64,000 nucleotides of DNA from a bacterium. Lineage in GTDB: Bacteria; Zhuqueibacterota; Zhuqueibacteria; Oleimicrobiales; Geothermoviventaceae. Positions 36,708-46,904 of this stretch are shown piece after piece. The notes below the pieces were generated by a model, which worked only from the letters and a program-made list of their open reading frames with translations, did not search any database and was not told where the DNA came from. A program made the translations under genes and the position numbers. The stretch is taken from assembly GCA_028275345.1 (NCBI GenBank), contig JAPWUV010000004.1, positions 237,712 to 301,711 of the forward strand. The letters run 5' to 3'. Each line of letters opens with the position of its first letter. Position 1 is the stretch's first letter.

Positions 36708-38555
36708 ATGATCGGTTCCAAGCGGTGGTGCGGTGTCGCGGTTTTTCTGGTGCTGCTCATGGCTGGCACGCAGGTCGGGATTGGCGCGGAGAGCCTTTTC
36801 CGGCATTTCGTGAAGGCCAAGGGGGATTGCCTGGTGGACGGCGACCAGCCCCTGCGCTTCGTGTCGTTCAACATCCCGAACCTGCTCCTCATTGAGGATG
36901 ACATGGAGTTCGTGCGCACCAACCCCTGGCGCCTCCCGGTGGAGTACGAGATCGAGGATGCCCTGCGCGCGGTGGTGCAAGCGGGAGGCACGGTGGCGCG
37001 AACGTACACCATCAGCGTGGCGCGAGAGGATGACGACCCCGGAACGCCGAAACACGTGCTGGCCCCGGGACGCTTCAACGAGGAAGCCTTCCGCGCCATG
37101 GACCTGGTGCTGGCGGTCGCCAATCGCGTGGGCGTCAGGCTGCTCGTGCCCCTGGTGGACAATTGGAAGTGGATGGGGGGAAGACCGCACTACGCCGCAT
37201 TTCGTGGGAAGTCCCCGGACGATTTCTGGACAGATCCGCAGCTGCGCGAGGACTTCAAGAAGACCATCGCCTTCGTTTTGAACCGGGTGAATACCGTGAC
37301 GGGCGTGCGTTACCGCGACGATAAGGCCATCCTGGCTTGGGAGCTGGGGAACGAGCTGCAGCAGTGTCCGCGGGAATGGGCTGAGGAGATGGCCTCGTAC
37401 ATCAAGCAGCTGGATCCGAACCACTTGGTCGCGGGCGGGGTACAAACCCACGAGTTGCACGACTGGGAGCTGGAAAGCCGCGTGATCGATCTCGTCTCGA
37501 CACATCACTACGAAGGGGACCCAATGCGGATGGCAGCCAATATCCGCGCTGCGGCGGAGCGAGCCCGGGGCAAGAAGCCGTATTACATCGGCGAGTTCGG
37601 CTTCGTGTCCGCCGGGGGGATCCGATACGTGCTCGACCGTGTGGTTCGCACGCCGAACATCGCAGGCGCTCTCATCTGGAGCCTGCGCTTCCACAACCGG
37701 GATGGCGGTTTTTACTGGCATTCGGAGCCGGCGGGCAATCGCCTCTATCGAGCCTACCACTGGCCGGGATTCGAGAGCGGGGATGCATACGCGGAGAGGG
37801 CCGTGCTGGGTTTTCTGCGAAGCGCAGCCTTCGCGATCCGGGGGCTTGCGCCGCCTCCGGTGGAAAAGCCGGATCCTCCTCACTTGCTCCCCATCCCGGA
37901 TGTGGGACACATCAGCTGGAGGGGATCCGTGGGTGCGTACGCGTACGTGGTGGAGAGAGCCGAGTCCCCGCAAGGGCCGTGGCAGGTTGTCGGTCGCTGG
38001 GTGGACGACGCAGCTGTTTCCTACGCGTCCCTCTTCAGCGACGAAAGCGCCCAGATCGGCCGCAAGTATTTCTACCGTGTGCGAGCGCTGAACGAGGCCG
38101 GGATTTCGGCCCCCTCTAACATCGAGGGCCCGGTGACGGTAGCGGAGCTCAGCTTCGTGGACGAGTTCGCGGATCTTCAACGCGTTTTCCAGATGGGAGG
38201 GCAGGTGTCGCTGGGAGCGCTCGGGGCGCGCGCTTTCAAGGAGGATCTTCATCGACTGGAGATGTCCGAGGGCGCCTGGGTGAGGTACTGGGTACCGGGG
38301 GAGATTCGCGAGGTGGAGATCCGAGCCTTCGGCCAGACCGATTCCCTTTCTCTCGAGTTGGCGGTGTCGGCGGACGGTCAGGAGTACGGTCCAGTGCCGG
38401 TGGTCCAAAGAGGTTTTCGCATGAATGGTCGGGATTATCCCTACCGCGTGCCGGTGCTTGTTTCAGGCAGAATCGACAGGCCGGGATGTCATTTCCTGCA
38501 GTTGAAGGCGGCTGGAGCGCTGCAACTGGGACGGGTCGAGATTCGCTATGAGTAG
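36708..38555 (+). CDS. GH5-like (mannanase-type) glycosidase with Fn3 and beta-sandwich domains
   Basis: 615-residue exported clan GH-A enzyme. Signal peptide VAVFLVLLMAGTQVGIGA. Barrel about 25-375: GGTVARTYTISV, acid/base E216 in AWELGNELQ, HHYEGDP, and nucleophile E296 in YYIGEFGF, consistent with GH5 mannanases. Then a fibronectin-III-like domain (about 385-480) and a beta-sandwich resembling a carbohydrate-binding module (about 485-615). No sorting tail, so it may stay periplasmic. The ATG at 36708 has GGAGG seven bases upstream. It overlaps the epimerase gene by 8 bp. Confidence 0.88.
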   Translation: MIGSKRWCGVAVFLVLLMAGTQVGIGAESLFRHFVKAKGDCLVDGDQPLRFVSFNIPNLLLIEDDMEFVRTNPWRLPVEYEIEDALRAVVQAGGTVARTYTISVAREDDDPGTPKHVLAPGRFNEEAFRAMDLVLAVANRVGVRLLVPLVDNWKWMGGRPHYAAFRGKSPDDFWTDPQLREDFKKTIAFVLNRVNTVTGVRYRDDKAILAWELGNELQQCPREWAEEMASYIKQLDPNHLVAGGVQTHELHDWELESRVIDLVSTHHYEGDPMRMAANIRAAAERARGKKPYYIGEFGFVSAGGIRYVLDRVVRTPNIAGALIWSLRFHNRDGGFYWHSEPAGNRLYRAYHWPGFESGDAYAERAVLGFLRSAAFAIRGLAPPPVEKPDPPHLLPIPDVGHISWRGSVGAYAYVVERAESPQGPWQVVGRWVDDAAVSYASLFSDESAQIGRKYFYRVRALNEAGISAPSNIEGPVTVAELSFVDEFADLQRVFQMGGQVSLGALGARAFKEDLHRLEMSEGAWVRYWVPGEIREVEIRAFGQTDSLSLELAVSADGQEYGPVPVVQRGFRMNGRDYPYRVPVLVSGRIDRPGCHFLQLKAAGALQLGRVEIRYE

Positions 38556-39783
38556 AGCTGGAGAGGCTGGGGCGGAAACGAGTCTCGTGACGCACCTGCG
38601 GGACGCTGCGGAGGAGGAGCTCTTCGGAGACATCGTGCCTTTCTGGTGCGAGAAGGCGGTTGACCATCAGTACGGGGGCTTTGTGGGGCGGATGACCAAT
38701 GATCTCCGCATCGTGCCGGAGGCCCCAAAGGGGCTCGTGCTCAACACCCGGATCTTGTGGGCGTTCTCGGCGTTGCACGCGGCGCAGCCGGATTCGACGT
38801 TTCGGCAGCTGGCCGAGCGCGCCCTCAGCTACTTCGTGGACTTTTTCCTCGATCGACGCTTCGGCGGGGCCTACTGGATGCTGGACCACCGGGGCCAGGT
38901 GCTGGACGACGCGAAGAAGATCTACGGCCAGGCCTTCGCCATTTACGCACTCAGCGAGTATGCCGCTGCCTTCCACGAAGGCGAGGCTCTGAGGCTGGCG
39001 CTGGAGATCTTCGAGCTGGTGGAGCGGCACAATCTGGACAAGACCCACGGCGGCTACTTCGAAGCGGCCAACCGGGACTGGAGCCCAGCCGTCGATATGC
39101 GGCTCAGCGAGCGCGACCTTAACGAACGCAAGTCCACGAACACTCACCTCCATCTGCTCGAAGCGTACGCAAACCTGTACCGAGTCTCTCGCGCGGCTGA
39201 GGTCAGGGATGCGCTGCGCAAGCTGCTGCTCTGCTTTCTCGAGCGGATCTACGACCCGCGGACCCGGCACTGGATCCCCTTCTTCAACGACGAGTGGCAA
39301 CCGCGCAGCCGGGTTGTCTCCTTCGGGCACGAGATCGAGGGGAGCTGGCTCTTGTGCGAGGCCGCGCGGCTTCTGGACGATGGCGATCTCCAGAAACAGG
39401 TCCGCCAGATGGCCCTAAATCTCGCGGAGGTTGTCCTGACCGAAGGCTTCGCGGAGGACGCGGGCATCTACCACGAGCGGCGAGAAGATGGACAGGTAGT
39501 GGCCAGTCTCCAATGGTGGCAGCAAGCGGAAGCCGTGGTGGGATTCATCAACGCGTACCAGCTCTCCGGGGAGTCCCGTTACCTGGAAGCGGCGACGCGA
39601 TCGTGGGAGTTCATCGAGCGCCACCTGTTGGATCGGCAGTACGGGGAGTGGTTTTACGAGCTTCTTCCGGATCGCCGACCGAACCCTGAAATGTACAAGA
39701 TCTGCGAGTGGAAAGGACCCTACCATAATTCTCGCATGTGTCTGGAGCTCATGACGCGCACGGTTGAGATTGCCAAGCCTTGA
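38548..39783 (+). CDS. Cellobiose/mannobiose 2-epimerase (AGE family)
   Basis: 411-residue (alpha/alpha)6-barrel epimerase of the N-acylglucosamine 2-epimerase/cellobiose 2-epimerase family, converting the reducing-end mannose of mannobiose to glucose (or glucose to mannose in cellobiose). Signatures: [48 protein letters not shown] and the His of [17 protein letters not shown], plus the C-terminal [14 protein letters not shown] with a further conserved His. No signal peptide, so cytoplasmic. The start overlaps the previous stop by 8 bp. The following gene encodes the phosphorylase that uses the product, which makes mannobiose 2-epimerase the preferred call. Confidence 0.93.
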   Translation: MSRAGEAGAETSLVTHLRDAAEEELFGDIVPFWCEKAVDHQYGGFVGRMTNDLRIVPEAPKGLVLNTRILWAFSALHAAQPDSTFRQLAERALSYFVDFFLDRRFGGAYWMLDHRGQVLDDAKKIYGQAFAIYALSEYAAAFHEGEALRLALEIFELVERHNLDKTHGGYFEAANRDWSPAVDMRLSERDLNERKSTNTHLHLLEAYANLYRVSRAAEVRDALRKLLLCFLERIYDPRTRHWIPFFNDEWQPRSRVVSFGHEIEGSWLLCEAARLLDDGDLQKQVRQMALNLAEVVLTEGFAEDAGIYHERREDGQVVASLQWWQQAEAVVGFINAYQLSGESRYLEAATRSWEFIERHLLDRQYGEWFYELLPDRRPNPEMYKICEWKGPYHNSRMCLELMTRTVEIAKP

Positions 39784-39796
39784 GAGGATGGCCAGT

Positions 39797-41017
39797 ATGA
39801 TCTCGGATTCTTTTCGAGAAAGGGTGAAGGCGCTTTTGGCGGAGCAAGAGGAGCTGCTGCGTAGGAAGAATGAGCCGCTGCCCTCCCGTAACGGGCTCTT
39901 TCACCGGTACCGTTACCCCGTCGTTACTGCTGATCATGTTCCCGTTCACTGGCGGTTCGACCTGAACGAGGCCACGAATCCCTTCCTGCTGGAGCGGCTG
40001 GGGGTGAACTCCACGTTCAACGCTGGGGCCATCAAGTGGATGGGCAAGTTCGTCCTGGCCGTTCGGGTCGAGGGAGTGGACAGGAAGTCTTTCTTCGCCC
40101 TTGCCGAAAGCGAGAGCGGGGTGGAAGGCTTCCGCTTTCGCGACTTCCCTCTCGAGATCCCGGAGACCGACGATCCGGACGTGAATGTGTACGACATGCG
40201 CCTCACAGCCCACGAGGACGGCTGGATCTACGGCGTATTCTGCGTGGAGCGCAAGGACCCGCAGGCGCCGCCAGGGGATACCGTCTCGGCCGTGGCGCAG
40301 GCTGGGATTGTCCGGACGAAAGATCTGGTGCACTGGGAGCGGCTCCCTGATCTCCGGACGCCCTCCTCACAGCAGAGGAACGTGGTGCTCCACCCCGAGT
40401 TCGTCGATGGCAAGTACTTGTTCTACACTCGACCTCAGGCGACCTTTCTGGGAGAAGGCGGGGGGATCGGCTGGGGACTCGTGGAGGACATCGAGCATCC
40501 GGAGATTCGGGAGGAGAGGCTAATTGATCCCCCGGTTTACCACACGATCAAGGAGGCCAAGAACGGCGAGGGTCCGCCTCCGCTCAAAACTCCGGAAGGC
40601 TGGCTCCATTTGGCGCACGGGGTGCGGGGTACGGCCGCGGGTCTGCGGTATGTGCTCTATCTGTACATGACGGACCTTCGGGAGCCCTGGCGGGTGACGC
40701 ACCGTCCGGGTGGGTATTTCATGGCCCCCGAGGGCGAGGAGCGCGTGGGCGACGTCTCCAATGTCCTCTTCAGCAACGGCTGGATCCTGGACGACGACGG
40801 TACCGTGTACATCTACTACGGCTCCAGCGACACGCGGCTCCACGTGGCTACCTCCACACTGGAACGGCTGCTGGATTACGTGAAGAATACCCCTGAGGAT
40901 GGCCTTCGATCCCCTGTCTGCGTACGCCAGCGAATGGAACTCGTCCGAAGGAACCTGGAGGTCATGCGAGAACTTGGGTTTGCCGGCGAAGCCGAGGTTT
41001 CGGGGAGGACGATGTAG
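39797..41017 (+). CDS. GH130 4-O-beta-D-mannosyl-D-glucose phosphorylase
   Basis: 406-residue cytoplasmic GH130 (subfamily 1-like) enzyme: mannosyl-glucose plus phosphate gives mannose-1-phosphate plus glucose. Hallmarks: [39 protein letters not shown], catalytic Asp D133 in [33 protein letters not shown] and [12 protein letters not shown], all close to characterised mannosylglucose phosphorylases. ATG 39797 is preceded by GAGAGG at eight bases; ATG 39788 is the alternative. It lies 13 bp after the epimerase gene, reproducing the known epimerase-phosphorylase pair for mannobiose use. Confidence 0.96.
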   Translation: MISDSFRERVKALLAEQEELLRRKNEPLPSRNGLFHRYRYPVVTADHVPVHWRFDLNEATNPFLLERLGVNSTFNAGAIKWMGKFVLAVRVEGVDRKSFFALAESESGVEGFRFRDFPLEIPETDDPDVNVYDMRLTAHEDGWIYGVFCVERKDPQAPPGDTVSAVAQAGIVRTKDLVHWERLPDLRTPSSQQRNVVLHPEFVDGKYLFYTRPQATFLGEGGGIGWGLVEDIEHPEIREERLIDPPVYHTIKEAKNGEGPPPLKTPEGWLHLAHGVRGTAAGLRYVLYLYMTDLREPWRVTHRPGGYFMAPEGEERVGDVSNVLFSNGWILDDDGTVYIYYGSSDTRLHVATSTLERLLDYVKNTPEDGLRSPVCVRQRMELVRRNLEVMRELGFAGEAEVSGRTM

Positions 41018-41239
41018 CCTTTGCGTCGGTCCGATTCAGACGGTAGATTGGCGGAGGCGGCTTTGATCCTGCGGGTCCGGAACGAGGTTCGCGGAGCACA
41101 TTCCGCGCGTAAGTCGCGGGGAAGGGCTTGTCTTCGCATCGGGAGTGCGATCCTTGCGAGCACGAACTTTCGGCTTGAAGATCCGAGAGAGGGCGGCATG
41201 CTCTTGCGGCGCAAGGGAACGAAGCACGGAGGCACTGGG

Positions 41240-43285
41240 ATGAAACGGGCACTCGTCGTGGCCGGTTTGATGGTGCTTTGGATCGCCATAGCGGGTCTTT
41301 TTGCGGAGCCAGTTCGGGGTGAAGAGGCGGTCGGGATCAGGCTTCCTCGCATCTTCGGTTCGAACATGGTGCTGCAGCTGCAGGTGCCCATTCGCGTCTG
41401 GGGTTGGGCTGCGCCTGGCTCGCTCGTGACCGTGAAGTTTGCGGGGCAAGAAAGGAGTGTGGCAGCGGGCGGCGACGGGAAATGGGCGGTGACGCTTCCC
41501 CCGCTCGAAGCTGGCGGTCCTCACGAGATGATCGTGGCGAGCGGCCGCGACACGCTGCGATTGGAGAACGTGCTTGTGGGGGAGGTCTGGCTCTGCTCCG
41601 GCCAGTCCAACATGGAGATGCCCTTGGCCGGATGGCCCCCAAGGGACACGCTGCTGAACTCGGCGGAGGAGATCCGGAAGGCCGACTTCCCGTCGATTCG
41701 CTTGTTCAAGGTGGAGAGAAGTGTGGCCACGGAGCCGCAGGAGGATTGCACCGGTCGCTGGGCACTTTGCCAGCCGCAGACGGCGGCCAATTTCAGCGCG
41801 GCGGCCTATTTCTTCGGCCGAGAGCTCCATCGCCGGCTGGGCGTTCCCATCGGGTTGATCGAAAGCACCTGGGGTGGTACCCCGGCGGAAGCTTGGATGT
41901 CCCGCGAAGTTTTGGCCGGCTTCCCGGACTTCGCGGAGACCATCCAGAACTTCGACCAACTGCAGGTGGCAGCGCGGCAGCTCGAAGCCTGGCTTTCCCG
42001 CTTTCCAAGCTTCGATCTCAGCACAGTTGACGAGAACTCCTTCTGGGAGGCGTACGACCACGGGGACGCAAGCTACGCGGCACCGGAGACCCCGGACTCG
42101 AGCTGGTTGGCTGTGCCCGTGCCGCGGGCCTGGGAGAACACCTCGCTGGGCGAATTCGACGGGGTGGTGTGGTTCCGGACATGGGTCGAATTGCCCGCAG
42201 CCTGGAGCGGAAAAGACCTGACCCTGTCGCTGGGCCCCATCGACGACATGGACCGGGTGTACTTCAACGGGCAGAGGGTCGGGGGCATCGAAAAGGCTGG
42301 CTACTGGAATATCGACCGCACCTACACGGTGCCGGCTCACCTGGTGCGCCCGGGGAGGAATCTCATTGCCGTGCGGGTGATCGATCTTCGCGGAGGTGGC
42401 GGGATCTACGGAAGGCGCGAGCAACTCTTCCTTGCTCCTGGCGAAAAGCCGCTCCAGAAGCTTTCGTTGGCCGGACAGTGGCGGATCTGCCCCGTGGCGG
42501 AGATCCGGGGGAGTCGCCTTTACCTTTACCCAGGGGCGGAGGCCTTCCGCGAGAGGCCGCAGTTGCCGGTGGCTCTCGGAGCGCGCACGCCGACCGTTCT
42601 GTTCAATGGCATGATCCGGCCACTGGTGGGATACGGAATCCGTGGTGTGATCTGGTATCAGGGAGAGTCGAACGTAGGGCGCGCGGAGCAGTACGCGCGT
42701 CTGTTCCCCGCGCTCATCCAGGACTGGCGCAGCCGATGGGGGCTCGGCCCATTTCCCTTCTACTTCGTGCAGATCGCCCCGTACAACTACGGCAACGGGC
42801 TTTCGCCGTTCCTGCGGGAGGCCCAATTGCTCACCTATCGCCGAGTGGAGAATACCGGGATCGTGGTGACGACCGACATCGGCAACCCCGAAAACATCCA
42901 TCCGGCGAATAAGCAGGAAGTCGGCCGAAGGCTCGCTCTCTGGGCGCTGGCTCAAACCTACGGATTTCAGGATATCCTGCCCTCCGGTCCCCTGTTCCGC
43001 GAGATGAAGCTCGAAGGGAACCGAGCTCGGATCTTCTTCGACTTTGTCGGTTCCGGCTTGGTGGCGCGCGGGGGGCCTCTGACCGGGTTTGAGATCGCCG
43101 GTCCGGATCGAGTTTTCCGCCCGGCTCAGGCGCGGATCGAGGGGCTGACGGTGATTGTCTGGCATCCGGAGGTGCGGGAGCCGGCGGCGGTTCGCTTCGG
43201 CTGGAGCGACACGGCGCAGCCGAATCTGTTCAACAGCGAAGGGCTACCGGCCTCCCCCTTCCGCACGGATACCTGGGAACGCTGA
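41240..43285 (+). CDS. SGNH-type acetylesterase (sialate O-acetylesterase/CE20-like)
   Basis: 681-residue exported esterase removing O-acetyl groups from glycans. Signal peptide LMVLWIAIAGLFAEPVRG. The SGNH domain opens with the catalytic Ser123 in LCSGQSNMEMP, includes IGLIESTWGGTPAEAW and the block GVIWYQGESNVGRAEQY, and is split by a jelly-roll insert (about 295-415: VVWFRTWVELPAAW, DRVYFNGQRVGG). That layout recalls CE20 acetylesterases of plant-glycan loci. The ATG at 41240 follows GGAGG; 41198 is an alternative start. The 222-bp gap before it holds nothing recognised. In this locus it most plausibly deacetylates acetylated mannan. Confidence 0.88.
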   Translation: MKRALVVAGLMVLWIAIAGLFAEPVRGEEAVGIRLPRIFGSNMVLQLQVPIRVWGWAAPGSLVTVKFAGQERSVAAGGDGKWAVTLPPLEAGGPHEMIVASGRDTLRLENVLVGEVWLCSGQSNMEMPLAGWPPRDTLLNSAEEIRKADFPSIRLFKVERSVATEPQEDCTGRWALCQPQTAANFSAAAYFFGRELHRRLGVPIGLIESTWGGTPAEAWMSREVLAGFPDFAETIQNFDQLQVAARQLEAWLSRFPSFDLSTVDENSFWEAYDHGDASYAAPETPDSSWLAVPVPRAWENTSLGEFDGVVWFRTWVELPAAWSGKDLTLSLGPIDDMDRVYFNGQRVGGIEKAGYWNIDRTYTVPAHLVRPGRNLIAVRVIDLRGGGGIYGRREQLFLAPGEKPLQKLSLAGQWRICPVAEIRGSRLYLYPGAEAFRERPQLPVALGARTPTVLFNGMIRPLVGYGIRGVIWYQGESNVGRAEQYARLFPALIQDWRSRWGLGPFPFYFVQIAPYNYGNGLSPFLREAQLLTYRRVENTGIVVTTDIGNPENIHPANKQEVGRRLALWALAQTYGFQDILPSGPLFREMKLEGNRARIFFDFVGSGLVARGGPLTGFEIAGPDRVFRPAQARIEGLTVIVWHPEVREPAAVRFGWSDTAQPNLFNSEGLPASPFRTDTWER

Positions 43286-43364
43286 GCGCAGGTCCAATGC
43301 CCGGACCTGAATGGAAGGCAAGGCGTCGGTTTTGCCGAAGCCCATTGGATTGCACAGGAGAGCC

Positions 43365-46300
43365 ATGGACCGCACTTGTCTCGCCTCTTTCCTGAGCATA
43401 GCGCTGCTGAGCTTCCGTGCGGGAGCTCAGCCGACGGGCCTCGCAGTGAGCTTCGACAGCGGGTCCCTCGACGGCTGGTATGCCGATGTGACGACCTACG
43501 AGCTGGAAGCGCGCGACAGCGCGTTGGTCATCCACTATCATCGCACAACGAGTAGCTGGGAATGGCACAACTTCCACTTCATCCCCCCGGAGTCGGTTCG
43601 AGTTTCCGGGGCGCCGAAGATCTCGCTCCGCGTGCGTTCCGACATCGACACGGAGCTCACCCTCAAGCCCATTTACAGTAACGGGCTCAGCGATTGGCTT
43701 CCCGTGAACGTGCCGGGGGATGATGGCTGGCGGCTTTACGAGTTTCGGCTCGCGAATTACGCGGACGGCCTCCTGGAGCGGATCTATTTCTACCTTGACG
43801 GAGGTACTACCGCCCCGCGCAGCGGCACGGTGTGGTTCGATGACTTGCTGATCGGAGACGCCGCCGTTCTGCCGCAGGTGACGCGGTTGCGGGTGCTCTC
43901 ACAGAGCCCATCGGCCATCGAGTTGGGCTGGGAATGCGACCTGCCGGCTCGAGTGATGGAATATCGCGTCTACCGCGGCGGGGAGACTGGCTTTCTCCCG
44001 AGTCGGGAGTTCTTGTTGGCTAGCACGGCGAGCCTGAGCTACAGGGACCTTGCGGTCGAGCCGAATCGCCGGTACTTTTACCGGGTGGCCGCGGTGGACG
44101 TCTCGGGCCGAGAGGGTCCCCCGTCGCCGGAGGCCGGCGCGCACACCTACGGCGGGCTTCTGCAGCCCAGCGTATCCGTGGCCTCGGTGAACCGGGAGAC
44201 CGTCGGTCTTTACGAGAAGTTCGAGATCATCGCTGACCTCCGCAACGTCGTCTTCACCAATCCCTTCGATCCCGAGCAAATCGACCTTCAGGCGGAGTTC
44301 CTGGCCCCCTCGGGCAAGGTGTGGAAGATCCCGGGATTCTACGACAACTACGAAAGCCGGAACCAGTGGAAGGTGCGCTTCGCGCCGAACGAGGTGGGGC
44401 AATGGAGATTCCGTCTCCTTCTGAGCAATCAGGGTCAGAGTGCGAACAGTGAGACGGGTACCTTTACGGCCACCTCCTCTCCGCATCACGGTTGGATCCG
44501 TCCTTCCCCGGCGAATCCGCATTACTTCGTCCACGACGATGGCACTCCGTTCTACGGCGTCGCTTTCTATTACCCTTGGGGAGTCACCAATGGCTCCCCC
44601 GGCTTGGCTCGACTCCAGGAGTTCGGCGGCAACATGTTCGGCTATTGGAACATCATGTACGGCAATGAGGGCCGGATCATCGAGTCGCTGGTGTCGGGTC
44701 TGGGTCGCTACGATCAGGCCAAGTGCGGTCGCATCGATCAGATTCTGGAGTGGGCTGAGTCGCGCAATCTGATGGTCATGCTCGCCATCTGGCCGCATGA
44801 TCTCCTCTGCCAAACGCTTCAGGGTTGGGCCAAGCAATGGGATAACAACCCGTACAAGACGATCTGCGATGTGCGCGATTTCTACGGTAGCGAGGAGGCT
44901 TGGCGCTACCAAGCGAAGCAGTACCGTTACCTCATCGCGCGCTGGGGCTACAGCCGAAGCTTGGCCATCTGGGAGATCATCAACGAGATCAATGGGACGG
45001 ATGCCTGGGAAAGCGGGCGCCAGCAGGAAGCGATAGCTTGGGTGGGTAGGGTACATCGGTTCTTCAAAGAGAACGATCCATACGGGCATCCCACGACGGC
45101 GTCGATGAGCGGGGGATGGTACAGGCCGCAACTCTACCAGGAGGTGGATCTTCCCAACGTGCATCTGTACGAGACGGGATGGAGGGCGCAGTTCCCGAAC
45201 GATCCGTTGCGTTCGAGCTACTACACCTACTTCCAGGTCGCCCGGCAGATGTACCGGGATTTCGCGAAGCCAGCCATCCTGGGGGAGGCCGGTTATACGG
45301 ATAGCTACGGAGGCTACCCCGTTCCCAGTCCGGAGTATACGACGCTCTTCCACAACGCGCTCTGGGCTAGCTGGGCGGGGGGACTTTCGGCGAGTCCCTT
45401 CTGGTGGGCCTTCAACTACGCGCCGATCAGCACGGACGACCTCCTGCGGCAACTCCGCAGTTTCTCGACGATCGTGCAGCAATTCCCGTACGCTTACCTA
45501 AGCCTCCATCCTGCCGAGCTCTCCGTGGAAAGCTGCGATGCCTTCGGGATGGCCTCCGAGAATTGCGCCTTTGGCTGGATCCGACATCAGCAGGGGAAAC
45601 GATTGGGGAGCCACAGATTCGTCCTGCGAGGATTGGCCGACACGACGTACGTCCTGGAGTGGTACGACACCTGGCGCGGTCGGCGCCTCAAGTCCACGTA
45701 CCACTGGGCGAGGAACGGCGTGCTTGAGTTGAACCTCCCCGAGCTTGGGTTGGATGCGCCCGACGTCGCGTTCTTCGCTGCCGTCGCGGAGGAGGGGGAC
45801 GTCCCTCGCAGGCTCATCTTGTCTGCCTATCCGCAGGAGCTGTTGGCGGGGACGGGGCAGGAGAGCCGGCTCACCGCTGTGGTGGTGGACTCGGCCGGTC
45901 GCATCTGCGCGCGGGCTTCGATCCCCCTGGTGTTCGAGCTCGTGGGGCCCGGGGCGATCACGGGCGAGATTCCGCAACTTCCGCAGGGAGGAACTGCCTC
46001 GGTCACCTACGTCGCTGGGGGCCAGACTGGACATGCCCTGGTCATCGTTCGGGGCGAAGGGCTGGAGCCCGATTCGGTGATCATCCGGGTGCGCGATTCG
46101 GTGACGATAGACGATTTCGAGGATTACACGAGCTCCACTGCCTTGGATGCCGTGTGGCGGGTGAAGACCGGTACCTCCACCACACTCCGCCTGGCAGAAG
46201 GGGTTTCACCGTACGGCCGTTCTTGCCTCCGCCTGGACTACGCGATCGGCAACGGCAGTCCGCCCTATGCCGGAGCTTCGCGCGATCTCAGCCCTGTGGC

Positions 46301-46895
46301 TTCCTCCCCGAGAGGGCTCCGCCTGTGGCTGAAGCCCGACGACTCCGGGCGGACGCTCTCCATTTTGCTCCTGGAGGCGAACGGACGGTACTGGCAATAT
46401 GATCTGACGCTGAGCGGCTCAGAAGGACGAACCCTCGAGATTCCCTTTTCGAGCTTCCGGCCGAGCAAGCCAAGCGAGGGCATCAGCTGGTCGGAGGTGA
46501 AGGAGATAAGCCTGCTGGTTTTCCGCGGCAATGGCGCTTACGGGCAGGGCTCGCTGCACGTGGACGGCCTCGAGCTCCTCTACAGGGAGGTCGGAGCGGG
46601 CCGCGTGGAGTGGAAGGACAGCCTGGCGCCGCAGCAGCTGCGTCTGCTCGGTAACTATCCCAATCCCTTCAACGACCGTACGGTCATCGCTTTTGAGCTG
46701 CCCCGCCCGATGAGCCTGCGCCTCGAGGTCCTCGATGTGGGTGGCCGGCTTGTGGAGACCCTGTGGGAGGGCCCGATGGAGCAGGGGGAACACGTGTTGC
46801 ATTGGGACCCGAAAGGCGAAGCCACTGGCCTCTACCTCATTTGCCTGAGCGCAGGGGATACCCGATTGGTCCGCAAATGCCTCTACCTCAAGTAG
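43365..46895 (+). CDS. Multidomain secreted glycoside hydrolase with DUF5060, CBM11-like domains and sorting tail
   Basis: 1176 residues. After the signal peptide (about 1-22) come a CBM11-like jelly roll (about 25-165), a fibronectin-III domain (about 170-260), a DUF5060-like beta domain (about 265-365), a clan GH-A-like barrel (about 370-710) with acid/base E541 in WEIINEING and nucleophile E641 in ILGEAGYTD, a C-terminal beta domain (to about 800), a bacterial-Ig-like segment (about 805-900), a second CBM11-like module (about 910-1080) and a sorting domain beginning GNYPNPFNDRTVIAFEL. The barrel resembles DUF4038/GH140-type enzymes but is not assigned to a known specificity. Start ATG 43365 follows AGGAG; an upstream ATG at 43311 is less likely. 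Context suggests mannan or beta-glucan as target. Confidence 0.85.
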   Translation: MDRTCLASFLSIALLSFRAGAQPTGLAVSFDSGSLDGWYADVTTYELEARDSALVIHYHRTTSSWEWHNFHFIPPESVRVSGAPKISLRVRSDIDTELTLKPIYSNGLSDWLPVNVPGDDGWRLYEFRLANYADGLLERIYFYLDGGTTAPRSGTVWFDDLLIGDAAVLPQVTRLRVLSQSPSAIELGWECDLPARVMEYRVYRGGETGFLPSREFLLASTASLSYRDLAVEPNRRYFYRVAAVDVSGREGPPSPEAGAHTYGGLLQPSVSVASVNRETVGLYEKFEIIADLRNVVFTNPFDPEQIDLQAEFLAPSGKVWKIPGFYDNYESRNQWKVRFAPNEVGQWRFRLLLSNQGQSANSETGTFTATSSPHHGWIRPSPANPHYFVHDDGTPFYGVAFYYPWGVTNGSPGLARLQEFGGNMFGYWNIMYGNEGRIIESLVSGLGRYDQAKCGRIDQILEWAESRNLMVMLAIWPHDLLCQTLQGWAKQWDNNPYKTICDVRDFYGSEEAWRYQAKQYRYLIARWGYSRSLAIWEIINEINGTDAWESGRQQEAIAWVGRVHRFFKENDPYGHPTTASMSGGWYRPQLYQEVDLPNVHLYETGWRAQFPNDPLRSSYYTYFQVARQMYRDFAKPAILGEAGYTDSYGGYPVPSPEYTTLFHNALWASWAGGLSASPFWWAFNYAPISTDDLLRQLRSFSTIVQQFPYAYLSLHPAELSVESCDAFGMASENCAFGWIRHQQGKRLGSHRFVLRGLADTTYVLEWYDTWRGRRLKSTYHWARNGVLELNLPELGLDAPDVAFFAAVAEEGDVPRRLILSAYPQELLAGTGQESRLTAVVVDSAGRICARASIPLVFELVGPGAITGEIPQLPQGGTASVTYVAGGQTGHALVIVRGEGLEPDSVIIRVRDSVTIDDFEDYTSSTALDAVWRVKTGTSTTLRLAEGVSPYGRSCLRLDYAIGNGSPPYAGASRDLSPVASSPRGLRLWLKPDDSGRTLSILLLEANGRYWQYDLTLSGSEGRTLEIPFSSFRPSKPSEGISWSEVKEISLLVFRGNGAYGQGSLHVDGLELLYREVGAGRVEWKDSLAPQQLRLLGNYPNPFNDRTVIAFELPRPMSLRLEVLDVGGRLVETLWEGPMEQGEHVLHWDPKGEATGLYLICLSAGDTRLVRKCLYLK

Positions 46896-46904
46896 GAGAC
46901 GGAG

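Noticed and set aside
36615-38408. 597-codon open frame on the - strand opposite the GH5-like gene
   Set aside because: Antisense shadow of a gene with strong motifs; His/Arg/Pro-rich with no domain. GC-rich codon use leaves the opposite frame open.
41036-43165. 709-codon open frame on the - strand opposite the acetylesterase gene
   Set aside because: Same antisense artefact; low-complexity composition, no signal or domain.
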